Shown in pieces: positions 1 through 10,360 of a stretch of 64,000 bases of DNA. Origin of the DNA: an uncultured Ectothiorhodospiraceae bacterium (lineage in GTDB: Bacteria; Pseudomonadota; Gammaproteobacteria; UBA6429; Thiohalophilaceae); assembly GCA_947259575.1 (NCBI GenBank), contig CAMYMU010000029.1, positions 62,001 through 126,000 of the forward strand, read 5' to 3'. Numbering within the stretch: position 1 is the first letter of the stretch; each line of letters opens with the position of its first letter. The translations under genes and the position numbers were made by a program. The notes beneath the pieces are model-generated. The model was not told where the DNA came from and did no database searches. It saw nothing but the letters and a program-made list of their open reading frames with translations.

Positions 1-782
1 TTGCCTCAGGTAAAGGTGGTGTAGGTAAATCAACAACCTCTGTTAACCTGGCACTGGCCTTAGCTGCAGAGGGTGCCACGGTGGGTATCCTGGATGCGGA
101 CATCTACGGTCCTAGTCAGCCGCGTATGCTGGGGATTAATAAACAGCCTGACTCAAAAGATGGCAAGAGCCTCGAACCTCTGAATAGCCATAACTTGCAA
201 GCCATGTCCATCGGCTTCCTGGTGGATGACGAGACGCCAATGATCTGGCGTGGTCCTATGGTCACCCAGGCCCTGGAACAGTTATTAAACGATACCCAGT
301 GGAAAGACGTTGATTATCTGATTATCGACTTACCACCAGGTACGGGTGACACTCAGCTGACCCTGGCGCAGAAAGTACCTGTGACCGGTGCGGTGATTGT
401 CACTACACCACAGGACATTGCCCTGTTAGATGCGCGTAAAGGTCTGAAGATGTTTGAAAAGGTTGAAGTACCGGTATTGGGCATCATTGAAAATATGAGC
501 ACCCATATCTGTTCTGAGTGCGGCCATGAAGAGCATATCTTCGGCTCGGGTGGTGGTCAGAGCATGGCCGACCAGTACGATGTTGCGATGTTGGGTTCTT
601 TACCACTGGATATCAGTATCCGTACCTCAACGGATGAAGGTAAGCCTTCAGTGGCAGCCGAGCCAGATGGTCGTATTGCTGAAATCTATAAAGAGATTGG
701 TCGCCGTGTTGCTGCGAAATTGTCCAAACGGGCCAAAGATCATTCGGCAGCGTTCCCCAAAATCGTGATTCAGAATACTTAA
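1..782 (+). CDS. apbC: Mrp/ApbC-family iron-sulfur cluster carrier ATPase (5' end missing)
   Basis: P-loop NTPase of the Mrp/ApbC (NBP35) family, which binds and transfers Fe-S clusters in the cytoplasm. The reading frame is open from the first bases (first full codon at 3) and opens directly on the deviant Walker A motif SGKGGVGKST, so the N-terminal domain and start lie before the window. Downstream come DADIYGPSQP, the Walker B-like LIIDLPPGTGD and the CSECG CxxC pair expected to hold a bridging cluster at the dimer interface. The stop at 780-782 is followed by a hairpin terminator. The family call is secure; which Fe-S targets it serves cannot be told from here. Confidence 0.95.
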   Translation, partial: ASGKGGVGKSTTSVNLALALAAEGATVGILDADIYGPSQPRMLGINKQPDSKDGKSLEPLNSHNLQAMSIGFLVDDETPMIWRGPMVTQALEQLLNDTQWKDVDYLIIDLPPGTGDTQLTLAQKVPVTGAVIVTTPQDIALLDARKGLKMFEKVEVPVLGIIENMSTHICSECGHEEHIFGSGGGQSMADQYDVAMLGSLPLDISIRTSTDEGKPSVAAEPDGRIAEIYKEIGRRVAAKLSKRAKDHSAAFPKIVIQNT

Positions 783-808
783 TTTTCTGATTAAGTTCGG
801 TAAAGAAA

Positions 809-836
809 AAAGGCTCCGTTATACGGGGCCTTTTTC
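809..836 (+). terminator. Rho-independent terminator after apbC
   Basis: An inverted repeat AGGCTCCG (811-818) / CGGGGCCT (824-831) with one G-T wobble and a short loop is preceded by an A-run and followed by five T residues. It separates apbC from dcd. Confidence 0.8.
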
Positions 837-885
837 GTTTATAATGCCGCCTGATTTTTTAGGATAGGAATTTTGGGAGACCTAA

Positions 886-1452
886 GTGAGCATCAAATCA
901 GATAACTGGATTCGCCGCATGTCGAGCGAACAAAAGATGATTGAGCCATTTGAGGCAGGTCAGGTGCGTGAAAATGGCAGTGGCCGTATTGTCTCTTATG
1001 GAACATCAAGCTATGGCTACGATGTGCGTTGCGCTGACGAATTCAAGATTTTCACCAATATCAATTCAGAGATAGTCGATCCCAAAGCCTTTTCTGAAAA
1101 TAGCTTCGTTGATTTCCAGGGCGATGTTTGCATCATTCCTCCTAACTCATTTGCCCTGGCCAGAACAGTTGAATATTTTCGTATCCCTCGAAGTGTCCTG
1201 ACGGTCTGCTTAGGTAAATCAACCTATGCCCGTTGCGGGATCATCGTCAATGTCACGCCACTCGAACCGGAATGGGAAGGCCATGTGACTTTGGAGTTCT
1301 CTAACACCACGCCACTGCCCGCTAAGATTTACGCAAATGAAGGTGTGGCACAGATGTTGTTCTTTGAGTCTGATGAAGTGTGTGAGACTTCTTATAAAGA
1401 TCGTGGTGGCAAGTATCAGGGGCAGGAAGGAGTAACGTTACCAAAGACCTGA
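886..1452 (+). CDS. dcd: dCTP deaminase
   Basis: Deaminates dCTP to dUTP, the first step of the usual proteobacterial route to dTMP. The 188-residue length is that of the E. coli enzyme. The GTG start at 886 is set by a GGGAG Shine-Dalgarno at 875-879 and by the family N-terminus MSIKSDxWIRRM. The nucleotide-binding stretch [10 protein letters not shown] lies at residues 110-119, followed by [12 protein letters not shown] and the catalytic glutamate in the VTLEFSN segment (E137). It appears monocistronic, with its stop directly abutting the stop of the convergent DUF3108 gene (1452/1453), so no separate terminator is visible between them. Confidence 0.96.
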   Translation: MSIKSDNWIRRMSSEQKMIEPFEAGQVRENGSGRIVSYGTSSYGYDVRCADEFKIFTNINSEIVDPKAFSENSFVDFQGDVCIIPPNSFALARTVEYFRIPRSVLTVCLGKSTYARCGIIVNVTPLEPEWEGHVTLEFSNTTPLPAKIYANEGVAQMLFFESDEVCETSYKDRGGKYQGQEGVTLPKT

Positions 1453-2175
1453 TTAATTCGGTTTTACGGACTTCAACTCTAGAACCGATTCATCGCCATC
1501 TTCGTCGATCTTCATCACCATCACCGGTAGATAATCTAATTCGGGTGCACACCAGATAATAAACTGCATCTTGTTACGTATTTTGTTGCTCACCAGTTTT
1601 ACCGCATCAAATGTTTTCATCGACGTTTCAATTTGCTCTTTTCCAGTTAGCTTCAACTGGTACGTATCGATCCGCTTTTTATCCGCAATCGTGTAGGCAA
1701 TCGATTGTTGCCCATCCTGCAAATCAAGCATGAGTTGAAGCGTAAAACTGAGTAAATCATGCGTGCCTGATTTGAGAGCAGAAGTCTTTTTATTGTAGGT
1801 GTTTGTTAAGCTTGCAACATCCCAGTCAAACTCCAGCTGGAATTTGGTTTCTTTTTTACCACTGTGTTGGTGATAACTATAAAAGTTAGGTCGCACGGTA
1901 TTTTCTAATCGTTGAATCGAGCTTAATTCATCAATGACATCTGAAACAAAGGCACTAGCGATCCCTTTGGGTGCAGTGTGGGAACGAAACACCCAGCTAT
2001 CGTCAGTTTTTTCCAGGGTACGAACCGCGTCGCCTAGATAGAATTCGTTGTGCAGGACTTCATACGTGGCTGTATAGCCAGAATCCACTAATCCCGCGGC
2101 GTTGCTAGACACCGTTGCAACCAGCAGGGGGTTGATCAGCAGGATGGATAGAAAGGCTTTTAGGCTTGATTTCAT
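1453..2175 (-). CDS. DUF3108 periplasmic or envelope protein
   Basis: DUF3108 protein of unknown function, about 240 residues. I place the start at the ATG at 2175 because it has AGGAG about ten bases upstream and begins a clean signal peptide (MKSSLKAFLSILL, cleavage near SSNAAG). The longer open frame would run into purN. The body has the typical beta-rich pattern beginning SGYTATYEVLHNEFYLGDAVRTLEK. It lies 25 bp downstream of purN on the same strand, a linkage common in gammaproteobacteria, so it is probably the last gene of a purM-purN-DUF3108 operon. The role is unknown and co-transcription with purine genes need not mean a purine function. Confidence 0.8.
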   Translation of the reverse strand: MKSSLKAFLSILLINPLLVATVSSNAAGLVDSGYTATYEVLHNEFYLGDAVRTLEKTDDSWVFRSHTAPKGIASAFVSDVIDELSSIQRLENTVRPNFYSYHQHSGKKETKFQLEFDWDVASLTNTYNKKTSALKSGTHDLLSFTLQLMLDLQDGQQSIAYTIADKKRIDTYQLKLTGKEQIETSMKTFDAVKLVSNKIRNKMQFIIWCAPELDYLPVMVMKIDEDGDESVLELKSVKPN

Positions 2176-2200
2176 GCTAGTCGCTACTCCTGTCAGCGGG

Positions 2201-2860
2201 CTAGTTAATATCAACTTTGAACTGCTGCTGTTCATGGTTGATTTCTGCGTTGTCGTAGTAAACCACGCCCTCCCTGAACGTAACCTGACCAGAGGCGATG
2301 CGTCGAATCGCCTCTGGGTAGAGCTGGTGTTCGAGGCGATGTATGCGTTCTTTGAGTGAGTTTGCATCATCTCGTTTCTGAATAGGAATTCTAGCTTGCA
2401 ATATAACAGGTCCGCTGTCCAATTCTGGTATTACATAGTGTACGGTGGCGCCGTGCTCGGAATCGCCTGCATCCAGCACACGTTGATGGGTGTTCAATCC
2501 CTGGTATTTCGGTAACAACGAAGGGTGGATGTTGATTAACTTTCCCATGTAATGCTCAACAAAGGCATCAGTGAGTATTCTCATAAAGCCGGCGAGTACA
2601 ATAAGATCGGGTTTGTGCTGATCGATTTTATGGATCAAGGCCTGATCGAAATCTTCACGGCTGGCATAATCATGGTTGTTGATCACCGAAGCGGGGATAT
2701 TGGCCTCTTGTGCTCGGGTTAAACCGTAGACGTTAGAACGGTTACTAAGCACCTCAGCGATTTCGGCATCGAGAGAACCTTGCTGAATCTCTTTAATGAT
2801 CGCCCCCAGATTACTGCCATTACCGGAGATGAGTACGACAAGCTTTAGAGGTGAGGCCAT
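2201..2860 (-). CDS. purN: Phosphoribosylglycinamide formyltransferase (10-formyl-THF dependent)
   Basis: Transfers the formyl group of 10-formyltetrahydrofolate to GAR, the third step of IMP synthesis. The sequence shows the N-terminal phosphate-binding SGNGSN loop (residues 12-17) and the catalytic set N110, H112 (INIHPSLLPKYQG) and D148 in IPELDSGPVI. All three catalytic residues are present, and the length (219) is normal for the family. It starts three bases after the purM stop, so the two are translationally close-coupled, as in E. coli purMN. Confidence 0.96.
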   Translation of the reverse strand: MASPLKLVVLISGNGSNLGAIIKEIQQGSLDAEIAEVLSNRSNVYGLTRAQEANIPASVINNHDYASREDFDQALIHKIDQHKPDLIVLAGFMRILTDAFVEHYMGKLINIHPSLLPKYQGLNTHQRVLDAGDSEHGATVHYVIPELDSGPVILQARIPIQKRDDANSLKERIHRLEHQLYPEAIRRIASGQVTFREGVVYYDNAEINHEQQQFKVDIN

Positions 2861-2863
2861 ATC

Positions 2864-3955
2864 TTATTTAATAATGACCTGAGGTTCACCTGAGTGTGCT
2901 TCGATCTGACCAATGAGTATGGCATCAAAGTCATCATCACTAAATTGTTGGATGGTTGTCTCAACATCAGCCTGATCAACGATTAATGTCATACCGATAC
3001 CACAGTTAAATGTGCGATACATTTCATCGTCAGCTACGCTGCCATTTTCCTGTAACCAGTCAAAGATGGGAGGGCGTTGCCAACTGTCTTTATTGATTAC
3101 CGCCTGCGTATTTTGTGGCAACACGCGGGGGATATTTTCTAATAAGCCACCACCCGTGATATGCGCCAGGGCATGGACCTTAATTTTTTCAAATAAGGCC
3201 AACAGGGGTTTAACGTAAATCTGGGTTGGCGTAAGCAGGGCTTGACCCAGTGATCTGCCATGGAAGTCCAGGTTTAGATCGGCTTTAACATGGTCGATGA
3301 TTTTGCGAATTAGTGAATAGCCATTGGAGTGTGGGCCGCTTGAGGTTAGACCGATAATTGCCTGACCAGCACTAACAGACTGGCCATCGATGACTTTGGC
3401 CTTGTCGACAGCGCCGACACAGAATCCAGCCAGATCATAATCACCCGAATCGTACATACCTGGCATCTCGGCGGTTTCACCACCGATTAAAGCGGCACCT
3501 GAGATCTCACAGCCTTTGGCAATACCGGAGATAACACCGGTAGCGACGTCGACACTGAGTTTACCTGTGGCATAGTAGTCGAGAAAGAAGAGCGGCTCAG
3601 CACCCTGGACAATCAGATCATTCACACACATTGCCACCAGGTCGATACCAACGGTGTCATGAATGTCCAGTTGCAAGGCTAACTTCAACTTGGTGCCCAC
3701 GCCATCGGTGCCAGCAACTAACACCGGTGCCTCATATTTGCTCAGATCCAGCTCGAACAGGGCACCGAATCCACCTAGATTACCCAGTACCTCGGGTCGC
3801 ATGGTTTTTTTGGTTAATGGTTTAATTCGTTCAATCAGCGCATTTCCGGCGTCAATATCGACTCCCGCGTCCCGGTAACTAAGACCAGATGGGCTAGATG
3901 AATCACTTGAACCCGTCATAGAACCGGGGGTAGAACCGTTTTTTTGTTGCGACAC
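2864..3955 (-). CDS. purM: Phosphoribosylformylglycinamidine cyclo-ligase (AIR synthetase)
   Basis: ATP-dependent ring closure of FGAM to AIR, the fifth step of purine synthesis. The core begins [20 protein letters not shown] and contains the family segments [35 protein letters not shown] and the C-terminal GIGM-type dimer region. The start is GTG at 3955 with AGGAG seven bases upstream. Compared with E. coli there is a Ser/Gly-rich, low-complexity N-terminal tail of some 20 residues before SYRDAG, probably disordered. It is the first gene of the purM-purN-DUF3108 operon and is transcribed divergently from the DUF2066 gene. The 93 bp between them must hold both promoters. Confidence 0.96.
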   Translation of the reverse strand: MSQQKNGSTPGSMTGSSDSSSPSGLSYRDAGVDIDAGNALIERIKPLTKKTMRPEVLGNLGGFGALFELDLSKYEAPVLVAGTDGVGTKLKLALQLDIHDTVGIDLVAMCVNDLIVQGAEPLFFLDYYATGKLSVDVATGVISGIAKGCEISGAALIGGETAEMPGMYDSGDYDLAGFCVGAVDKAKVIDGQSVSAGQAIIGLTSSGPHSNGYSLIRKIIDHVKADLNLDFHGRSLGQALLTPTQIYVKPLLALFEKIKVHALAHITGGGLLENIPRVLPQNTQAVINKDSWQRPPIFDWLQENGSVADDEMYRTFNCGIGMTLIVDQADVETTIQQFSDDDFDAILIGQIEAHSGEPQVIIK

Positions 3956-4048
3956 TCACAACTCCTCGTTATTGCACCTTTTTTGTGCTCGGACAGTAGG
4001 TAATAATAGGGTAGTTTATCAATTCGCCGACAAGCAGGGAATCAGCAG

Positions 4049-5245
4049 GTGCACTATAAAATTTATTGTTGTTCAATCAAGCATATGTATAGAGATATCA
4101 CACCAAGTCGAGTGGCCAGGTTAGTCCTCACTGGCATTGTTTTACTCGGTTTTTTAGTTCAAACACTGCCAAGTGCACAGGCCGATACGGTAAAAGGCCT
4201 TTATGAGTCTAAGATTCTTGTCACTAGCCAGGCCAGAAAAGAGCGAACTGAGGCACTACGCCAGGCCTTTATGCAGATTCTTGTTCGGGTCTCGGGTCGG
4301 CTTGATCTTGTGCAGTCAGCCGATTATCCAAATATCCAGGAAGCGATTGAGTTGGCAACCCGTTATGCTCAGCAATATCGTTACCTGAAATACAAGCCAA
4401 AGCCCAGTGACGATCCGACCAAAAAATTAATACTTTGGGTTCGTTTCGACGAGGCAGCGGTGACGCGCTTATTGAAAAATAACAATATTCCGGTCTGGGG
4501 AAATACGCGACCTGCCACCCTTGTCTGGTTGGTGATTGATAAGCGTGGTCAACGAGAACTCTTGGCAAATAACTCGCAACATGCAGCGCGCAATATCCTG
4601 GTTCGACAATCACACCAGCGAGGCCTGCCCTTACGTTTGCCATTGCTTGACTTAAAAGATCGCTCTGCCTTGCGCACCAGTGATGTATGGGGAAATTTTG
4701 AAGCGCCAATTATGCAGGCCTCACAGCGTTATCAGACGGAAGCGGTCCTGGTTGGGCGGGCCTTCCAAAGCTCGGGGGGCTACTGGAATGCACGTTGGTC
4801 CTTATATTCAGACAGCCGTCGCCAGGACTGGTCAATGTCGGGTTCGAAGCTTGATGAAGTCCTCCTACCGGGTATCGATACCACAGCAGAAATTCTCTCT
4901 TCCCGTTATGCCTCGGCTGGTCAGGCGGAAGCAGGTACGGTCATCGTGCAGGTCAAAGACATCAAAAGCCTGGCGGACTATAACCGGGTCCTCGCCTATC
5001 TAAAAAAACTCTCCAATGTCAGTGCGGTGCAACCATATTATCTTGTTGCCAGTGATGCGATTTTCAAACTGACGACGCCACAGGGACGATTAGGAGTAGC
5101 GCGTGGTGTTGCGCTTGGGCATACCTTGATAAATGATACGGTGAAGGCGACAACCGAACCAACCCAAGCCCCTCCTGCGCAGGCGGGTGACAAGGCTGAC
5201 CCTAAAGAAATTACTCCCGACCTGGTATACCGTTTAGTGCCGTGA
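4049..5245 (+). CDS. DUF2066 exported protein
   Basis: Uncharacterised DUF2066 protein, about 398 residues. The GTG at 4049 has AGGGA eight bases upstream. An ATG at 4085 lacks a Shine-Dalgarno but gives a shorter and more typical signal peptide (hydrophobic VARLVLTGIVLLGFL, cleavage near AQA-DT), so the start is uncertain by 12 codons. The family core begins VKGLYESKILVTSQ..RKEALRQAF and includes VRVSGR. A Pro/Ala-rich linker precedes the C-terminus. It overlaps the next gene by four bases (GTGA). The DUF2066 - CDP-alcohol transferase - PerM - Hda order is a known gammaproteobacterial block and suggests an envelope role. Confidence 0.8.
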   Translation: MHYKIYCCSIKHMYRDITPSRVARLVLTGIVLLGFLVQTLPSAQADTVKGLYESKILVTSQARKERTEALRQAFMQILVRVSGRLDLVQSADYPNIQEAIELATRYAQQYRYLKYKPKPSDDPTKKLILWVRFDEAAVTRLLKNNNIPVWGNTRPATLVWLVIDKRGQRELLANNSQHAARNILVRQSHQRGLPLRLPLLDLKDRSALRTSDVWGNFEAPIMQASQRYQTEAVLVGRAFQSSGGYWNARWSLYSDSRRQDWSMSGSKLDEVLLPGIDTTAEILSSRYASAGQAEAGTVIVQVKDIKSLADYNRVLAYLKKLSNVSAVQPYYLVASDAIFKLTTPQGRLGVARGVALGHTLINDTVKATTEPTQAPPAQAGDKADPKEITPDLVYRLVP

Positions 5246-5823
5246 TAAATCTATTCAGACATATACCTAACCTGATCAGCATTATGCGAATCCTGTTAGT
5301 GATACCAACAGTGTATCTACTGTGGATGCATCAATATAGTTATGCATTGTTGTTGTTTTTTATTGCTGGTCTGTCAGATGGCCTGGATGGTTTTTTGGCT
5401 CGCCGTTTTAACTGGACATCACGCCTGGGTAGTTTCCTCGATCCCATGGGCGACAAATTATTAATGACCGCCAGCTATTTTATGCTGGGCTTGTTAGGGC
5501 ACTTACCCGTATGGCTGGTGGCCATTGTGATAGGTCGTGACCTGGTGATCGTATTGGGTGCATCAGCCTATCGTTTGCTGGTACAGGACATCAGCATGAG
5601 CCCTTTGCTGATCAGTAAAATTAATACAGCGGCGCAGATATTTTTAGTCTTGTTGATGTTGTTCAAGTTGTCTGCCTTTAGCATAGTCGGTGAAGTACCG
5701 GATTGGTTAACCCAGGGAACCATTTATCTGGTTATGATTACTTCATTGCTAAGTGGATTGGCTTATATATTTATTTGGTCGAAACGGGCAGTAGAAGGTA
5801 CAAGAGGGAAAAAGACATCATGA
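5242..5823 (+). CDS. CDP-alcohol phosphatidyltransferase family protein (PgsA/cardiolipin synthase-like)
   Basis: Integral membrane enzyme of the CDP-alcohol phosphotransferase family, about 193 residues with several membrane spans. The full catalytic signature DG-x2-AR-x8-G-x3-D-x3-D is intact between residues 49 and 71 (DGFLARR ... GSFLDPMGD). It should transfer a phosphatidyl group from CDP-diacylglycerol to a small alcohol, probably glycerol-3-phosphate or phosphatidylglycerol. The sequence alone does not settle the acceptor, so I give no gene symbol. GTG start at 5242 overlapping the upstream stop, and four-base overlap (ATGA) with the PerM gene, so tight coupling in the operon. Confidence 0.85.
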   Translation: MINLFRHIPNLISIMRILLVIPTVYLLWMHQYSYALLLFFIAGLSDGLDGFLARRFNWTSRLGSFLDPMGDKLLMTASYFMLGLLGHLPVWLVAIVIGRDLVIVLGASAYRLLVQDISMSPLLISKINTAAQIFLVLLMLFKLSAFSIVGEVPDWLTQGTIYLVMITSLLSGLAYIFIWSKRAVEGTRGKKTS

Positions 5824-6869
5824 CGGATTCTAATAAGTGGTATTGGCTAGTCGTCCTTACTATAAGTGGTTTACTTATCTATTTGCTCGCACCAGTTCTC
5901 ACGCCGTTTATGATCGCGGCGATTCTGGCTTACATCGGTGACCCCCTGGTTGATAAGCTTGAAGCGCATAAGATTCCCCGCATGCTTGCAGTAACAATTG
6001 TTTTTATAGTTTTGAGTCTGCTCGCAATTACTGCCTTGATAATTTTAGTGCCGATGCTTGAGAAGCAAATTGTTATTCTCGCTCAGAAGATCCCGGTTTA
6101 TATTGAAACCGTCCAGACAAAGATAATCCCCTGGTTAAGTGCACGTTTTGGCATTGACATTGCTATCGACCCTGAGCAACTAAAACAAAGTTTAAATATT
6201 GACTGGAAACAGGCAGGTGGCGTAGCAACCACAGTGATCTCGTACATCACTCGTTCTGGTGCCTTCCTGGCAGCAGTAGCGGCGAATGTTGTTTTGATAC
6301 CTGTTGTCACTTTTTACCTGTTACGTGACTGGGATATTCTGGTTGCACGCGTATGTGAGTTACTTCCACGCAAAAGCGAACCCGTTGTCAGCAAGATCGC
6401 TAAAGAATCTGACGAGGTATTAGGCTCATTTTTACGTGGTCAGCTATTAGTCATGCTGGCCCTGAGTCTGATTTATAGTGTTGGCCTGGGTATTGTCGGA
6501 CTCGAGCTGGCATTACTGATTGGATTGATTGCCGGTCTGGTCAGTTTTGTTCCTTATCTTGGGTTTATAGTCGGCATTGTTATGGCCAGCATCGCTGCAT
6601 TGATGCAGTTTGGTGATATGACCCATCTGCTCTATGTCGGTCTCGTCTTTATGGTTGGGCAAATGCTTGAAGGTATGGTGCTAACACCTGCATTGGTTGG
6701 CGATCGAATTGGATTGCATCCGGTTGCGGTTATCTTTGCTGTGCTTGCCGGTGGTCAGTTGTTTGGCTTCCTTGGCATCTTATTAGCATTACCTGTTGCA
6801 GCTGTCTTGCTCGTGATTTTGCGTTACCTACATGAACAATATAAATCCAGCAGCATGTATTCCGGGTAA
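5820..6869 (+). CDS. perM: AI-2E/PerM family membrane permease
   Basis: Polytopic inner-membrane protein of the AI-2E exporter family (UPF0118), about 349 residues. I start it at the ATG at 5820, which overlaps the upstream stop as ATGA and has GAGGG upstream. A longer open frame into the previous gene is ignored. The N-terminal pair of helices, a soluble loop around residues 90-160, and the C-terminal helices with PYLGFIVG and GQMLEGMVLTPALVGDRIGLHP are the family's conserved parts. The substrate is unknown: members have been linked to autoinducer export and to sodium/proton exchange. It sits immediately before hda, as in many gammaproteobacteria. Confidence 0.85.
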   Translation: MTDSNKWYWLVVLTISGLLIYLLAPVLTPFMIAAILAYIGDPLVDKLEAHKIPRMLAVTIVFIVLSLLAITALIILVPMLEKQIVILAQKIPVYIETVQTKIIPWLSARFGIDIAIDPEQLKQSLNIDWKQAGGVATTVISYITRSGAFLAAVAANVVLIPVVTFYLLRDWDILVARVCELLPRKSEPVVSKIAKESDEVLGSFLRGQLLVMLALSLIYSVGLGIVGLELALLIGLIAGLVSFVPYLGFIVGIVMASIAALMQFGDMTHLLYVGLVFMVGQMLEGMVLTPALVGDRIGLHPVAVIFAVLAGGQLFGFLGILLALPVAAVLLVILRYLHEQYKSSSMYSG

Positions 6870-6872
6870 TCC

Positions 6873-7541
6873 ATGCCGAGTTACCAGATTCCATTACAGA
6901 TTAAACTGAATGATGCAGCGACCTTTGATAATTTTATTTCTAAAGGCAATGAACAACTCGTTAGTTTACTAAAGTCCGACGAACCCTTCGTTTATTACTG
7001 GTCCAAGCAAGCGACTGGTAAAACACATCTGGCACAGGCCTTGTGCCACGCTATGCCAAATGCGATCTATCTTCCCTTAAGTGATATAGAACAATGGCAA
7101 CCAGAAATATTTGATGGCCTGGAAAGTTTTGATTTGATTTGTCTGGATGATGTTGAGCACTTAGCAAATAAACCCGAGTGGGAACTGGCGTTATTTAATC
7201 TTTTTAATCGAGTCCGAGATAGTGGTAAGAAGTTAAGAATGAGTGCGCACGCTTCACCAAACAACATCGGCGTTAGTCTGAATGATCTTGTGTCGCGTTT
7301 GACCTGGGGGGTAACGGTACAGGTCGAAGCTTTAGCCGATCAAGATAAAGTGGTGGCTTTGTCGCTGCGAGCAAAACAACGCGGTTTTAGTTTGTCGGAT
7401 GAAGTGGCTAGTTATCTGCTAAAACATTGTCCGCGTGATATGCGAAATCTTTTCGCTATCCTTGATCGACTGGATGATGCAAGTTTGCAGGCACAACGTC
7501 GGTTGACTATTCCGTTTATTAAAGAGTGTCTTGATCTGTAA
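6873..7541 (+). CDS. hda: DnaA regulatory inactivator Hda
   Basis: DnaA-related AAA+ protein, 222 residues, expected to act with the DNA-loaded sliding clamp to stimulate ATP hydrolysis by DnaA and so prevent over-initiation of replication. The N-terminus carries a clamp-binding-like motif QIPLQIKL. The nucleotide loop is SKQATGKTHLA, which, as in E. coli Hda, lacks the first glycine of a standard Walker A. Walker B is LICLDDVEHL. The C-terminal lid keeps RGFxLxDEV and the ending RRLTIPFIKECLDL, close to the E. coli C-terminus. It is the last gene of the operon, converging on the DUF2069 gene 15 bp away. Confidence 0.93.
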   Translation: MPSYQIPLQIKLNDAATFDNFISKGNEQLVSLLKSDEPFVYYWSKQATGKTHLAQALCHAMPNAIYLPLSDIEQWQPEIFDGLESFDLICLDDVEHLANKPEWELALFNLFNRVRDSGKKLRMSAHASPNNIGVSLNDLVSRLTWGVTVQVEALADQDKVVALSLRAKQRGFSLSDEVASYLLKHCPRDMRNLFAILDRLDDASLQAQRRLTIPFIKECLDL

Positions 7542-7556
7542 GCCGGGAAGAGAAAA

Positions 7557-8898
<1,342 letters not shown>

Positions 8899-9007
8899 AA
8901 CGGACTCTTCCTTATTCGTTTTGATGCGCGATTTTACAGGTTTTTAGGGGTCCTGTGTTTACTCTGTGGACATCCAGAATTCACAATTTTGCCCAATTGG
9001 GAGCCGG

Positions 9008-9036
9008 TTGACAGCTTATAAGTGCGGTGATAGCTT
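9008..9036 (+). promoter_or_regulatory. Sigma70-type promoter for the DUF4398 lipoprotein gene
   Basis: A perfect -35 TTGACA (9008-9013), a 17-bp spacer and a weaker -10 TAGCTT (9031-9036) lie 48 bp before the lipoprotein ATG. A near-identical arrangement precedes the LysM lipoprotein gene 490 bp downstream. Confidence 0.5.
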
Positions 9037-9084
9037 GGCATTTCAATCATCTGGCACTTACGAGAAGATCGGCCTGAGTACTGC

Positions 9085-9420
9085 ATGTCTGCGCACATAT
9101 TTCATAGTTCGAAAGCACTGTTTAGAATCTGCATTCTAGCTGCCTTGGTTGGCTGCGGTTTGGGCGCTGGGCTATCTGGCTGTACCACTACCGCACCTGT
9201 GCAAGAAATGAGCAATGCAAGACAGACCATTGCTGCCGCGATTGAAGTAAAAGCGGAGGTTTATTCCCCCCAGCATCTTGAAACAGCCGAAAAGCTCATG
9301 GATCAGGCTACAGAGGCACTGGAAACGGGTGATTATAGCCAGGCCAGGGAATATGCGGTCTCAGCTCAGCAATATGCAATCAAGGCACGGCAACAGGCGA
9401 TTAGCAGACAGAAACAATAG
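9085..9420 (+). CDS. DUF4398 small lipoprotein
   Basis: Exported lipoprotein of 111 residues. A hydrophobic leader is followed by two candidate lipobox cysteines, LVGC (C24) and the better placed LSGC (C33). The mature part is an alpha-helical hairpin-like domain with HLETAEKLMDQATEALETGDYSQAREYAVSAQQYAIKARQQA, matching the DUF4398 pattern, where TPR-like helices follow a lipid anchor. Function unknown, presumably at the outer membrane. It has its own promoter and is followed by another promoter and a second lipoprotein whose N-terminal helices are similar in style (ALADEDYDKAIKLANKAKRQ). Confidence 0.75.
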   Translation: MSAHIFHSSKALFRICILAALVGCGLGAGLSGCTTTAPVQEMSNARQTIAAAIEVKAEVYSPQHLETAEKLMDQATEALETGDYSQAREYAVSAQQYAIKARQQAISRQKQ

Positions 9421-9500
9421 CGCGCAAATTGCGGCTGATAACACTACTTTAGGTGGTTGTTTTATACTCAGAATTGGCTGGCCTCGATAGCCCTAATTCC

Positions 9501-9529
9501 TTGACAGTGACAGGCCTGATTGATAGGTT
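9501..9529 (+). promoter_or_regulatory. Sigma70-type promoter for the LysM lipoprotein gene
   Basis: Perfect -35 TTGACA (9501-9506), 17-bp spacer, -10 TAGGTT (9524-9529). The -10 differs from the upstream promoter's TAGCTT by one base, hinting that the two lipoprotein genes share control. Confidence 0.5.
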
Positions 9530-9601
9530 GAACCTAAAATAAATCAGTCACTTTTTACCTAACAAACTGGCTAGCCAGAGAGAGATTTGGAGCGAACTAA
9601 A

Positions 9602-10237
9602 ATGAAAATAATGAATATGCTTAAATTGACCAGCTTAATTGCCTTGGTCTTTGCAGTTGCAGTCGGCTGCACAAGCACAACTGATAGCAGCGGCTCAACC
9701 GAGCAGGCAGCCAAAGATGCAATCGCTGCAGCAAAAAAAGCCAATAAAGATGCCAAGGCCGTTGGTTATGAGTGGCGCGATACCGGCAAGATCATCAAAA
9801 AAGCTGAAAAAGCCCTTGCAGATGAAGATTATGACAAGGCAATTAAACTAGCGAATAAGGCGAAGCGTCAGGCTGAAAATGCTATCGCGCAAGAGCAAGC
9901 TGAGCGTGCACGGATCGCTGACTTGTTTGGTGGTGTAGCACCGCCTCCGGTAATTCAGGCGGGCTCAGGCCAGTATGCCGTTGCTGCTGGCGACAACCTC
10001 TGGGATATTTCAGCTAAAGCCGATGTATATAACAACCCATACCAATGGCCTCTTATTTACAAGGCAAACAGCGGCAAGATTAATGATGCTGACCTTATTT
10101 ACCCTGGGCAGGTTTTCGACATCAATACCAGTCCTTCGTCAGCAGAAGCTAGTGCGGCAATCACCCACGCTAAAACACGTGGTGAATGGTCGATTGGTGT
10201 TGTTGAAGACTCAGATAAGGCCTATCTTGCGCAGTAA
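9602..10237 (+). CDS. LysM-domain lipoprotein
   Basis: Lipoprotein of 211 residues. The ATG at 9602 has GGAG nine bases upstream; a TTG at 9587 would consume that site. The lipobox is AVGC (C23). Residues 30-105 form charged helices rich in Lys/Ala. A Pro-rich linker (APPPVIQ) leads to a C-terminal LysM module at about 124-174 (YAVAAGDNLWDIS ... NDADLIYPGQVF), which binds N-acetylglucosamine chains in peptidoglycan. It therefore probably tethers the outer membrane to the wall. It is related in helix style to the DUF4398 lipoprotein just upstream and ends at a strong terminator. Confidence 0.85.
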   Translation: MKIMNMLKLTSLIALVFAVAVGCTSTTDSSGSTEQAAKDAIAAAKKANKDAKAVGYEWRDTGKIIKKAEKALADEDYDKAIKLANKAKRQAENAIAQEQAERARIADLFGGVAPPPVIQAGSGQYAVAAGDNLWDISAKADVYNNPYQWPLIYKANSGKINDADLIYPGQVFDINTSPSSAEASAAITHAKTRGEWSIGVVEDSDKAYLAQ

Positions 10238-10268
10238 GTAATTTGCAGTACAGGGCAGGATATAAGTA

Positions 10269-10298
10269 AAAAAGGGACCACTTTGGTCCCTTTTTTTA
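10269..10298 (+). terminator. Rho-independent terminator
   Basis: A-run, then GGGACCA (10274-10280), loop CTT, TGGTCCC (10284-10290) and seven T residues. It ends the LysM lipoprotein transcript, and because the reverse strand also has an A/T-run it could work in both directions. Confidence 0.9.
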
Positions 10299-10360
10299 TT
10301 GAATTCCTGCCCCATGAGATTGTCATAAATTTTAGTATGAGTTTAGATAGGTGCAACAAG

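Noticed and set aside
6873-7541. Missing first glycine in the Hda nucleotide loop, considered as a defect.
   Set aside because: E. coli Hda also lacks it; this is normal for the family.
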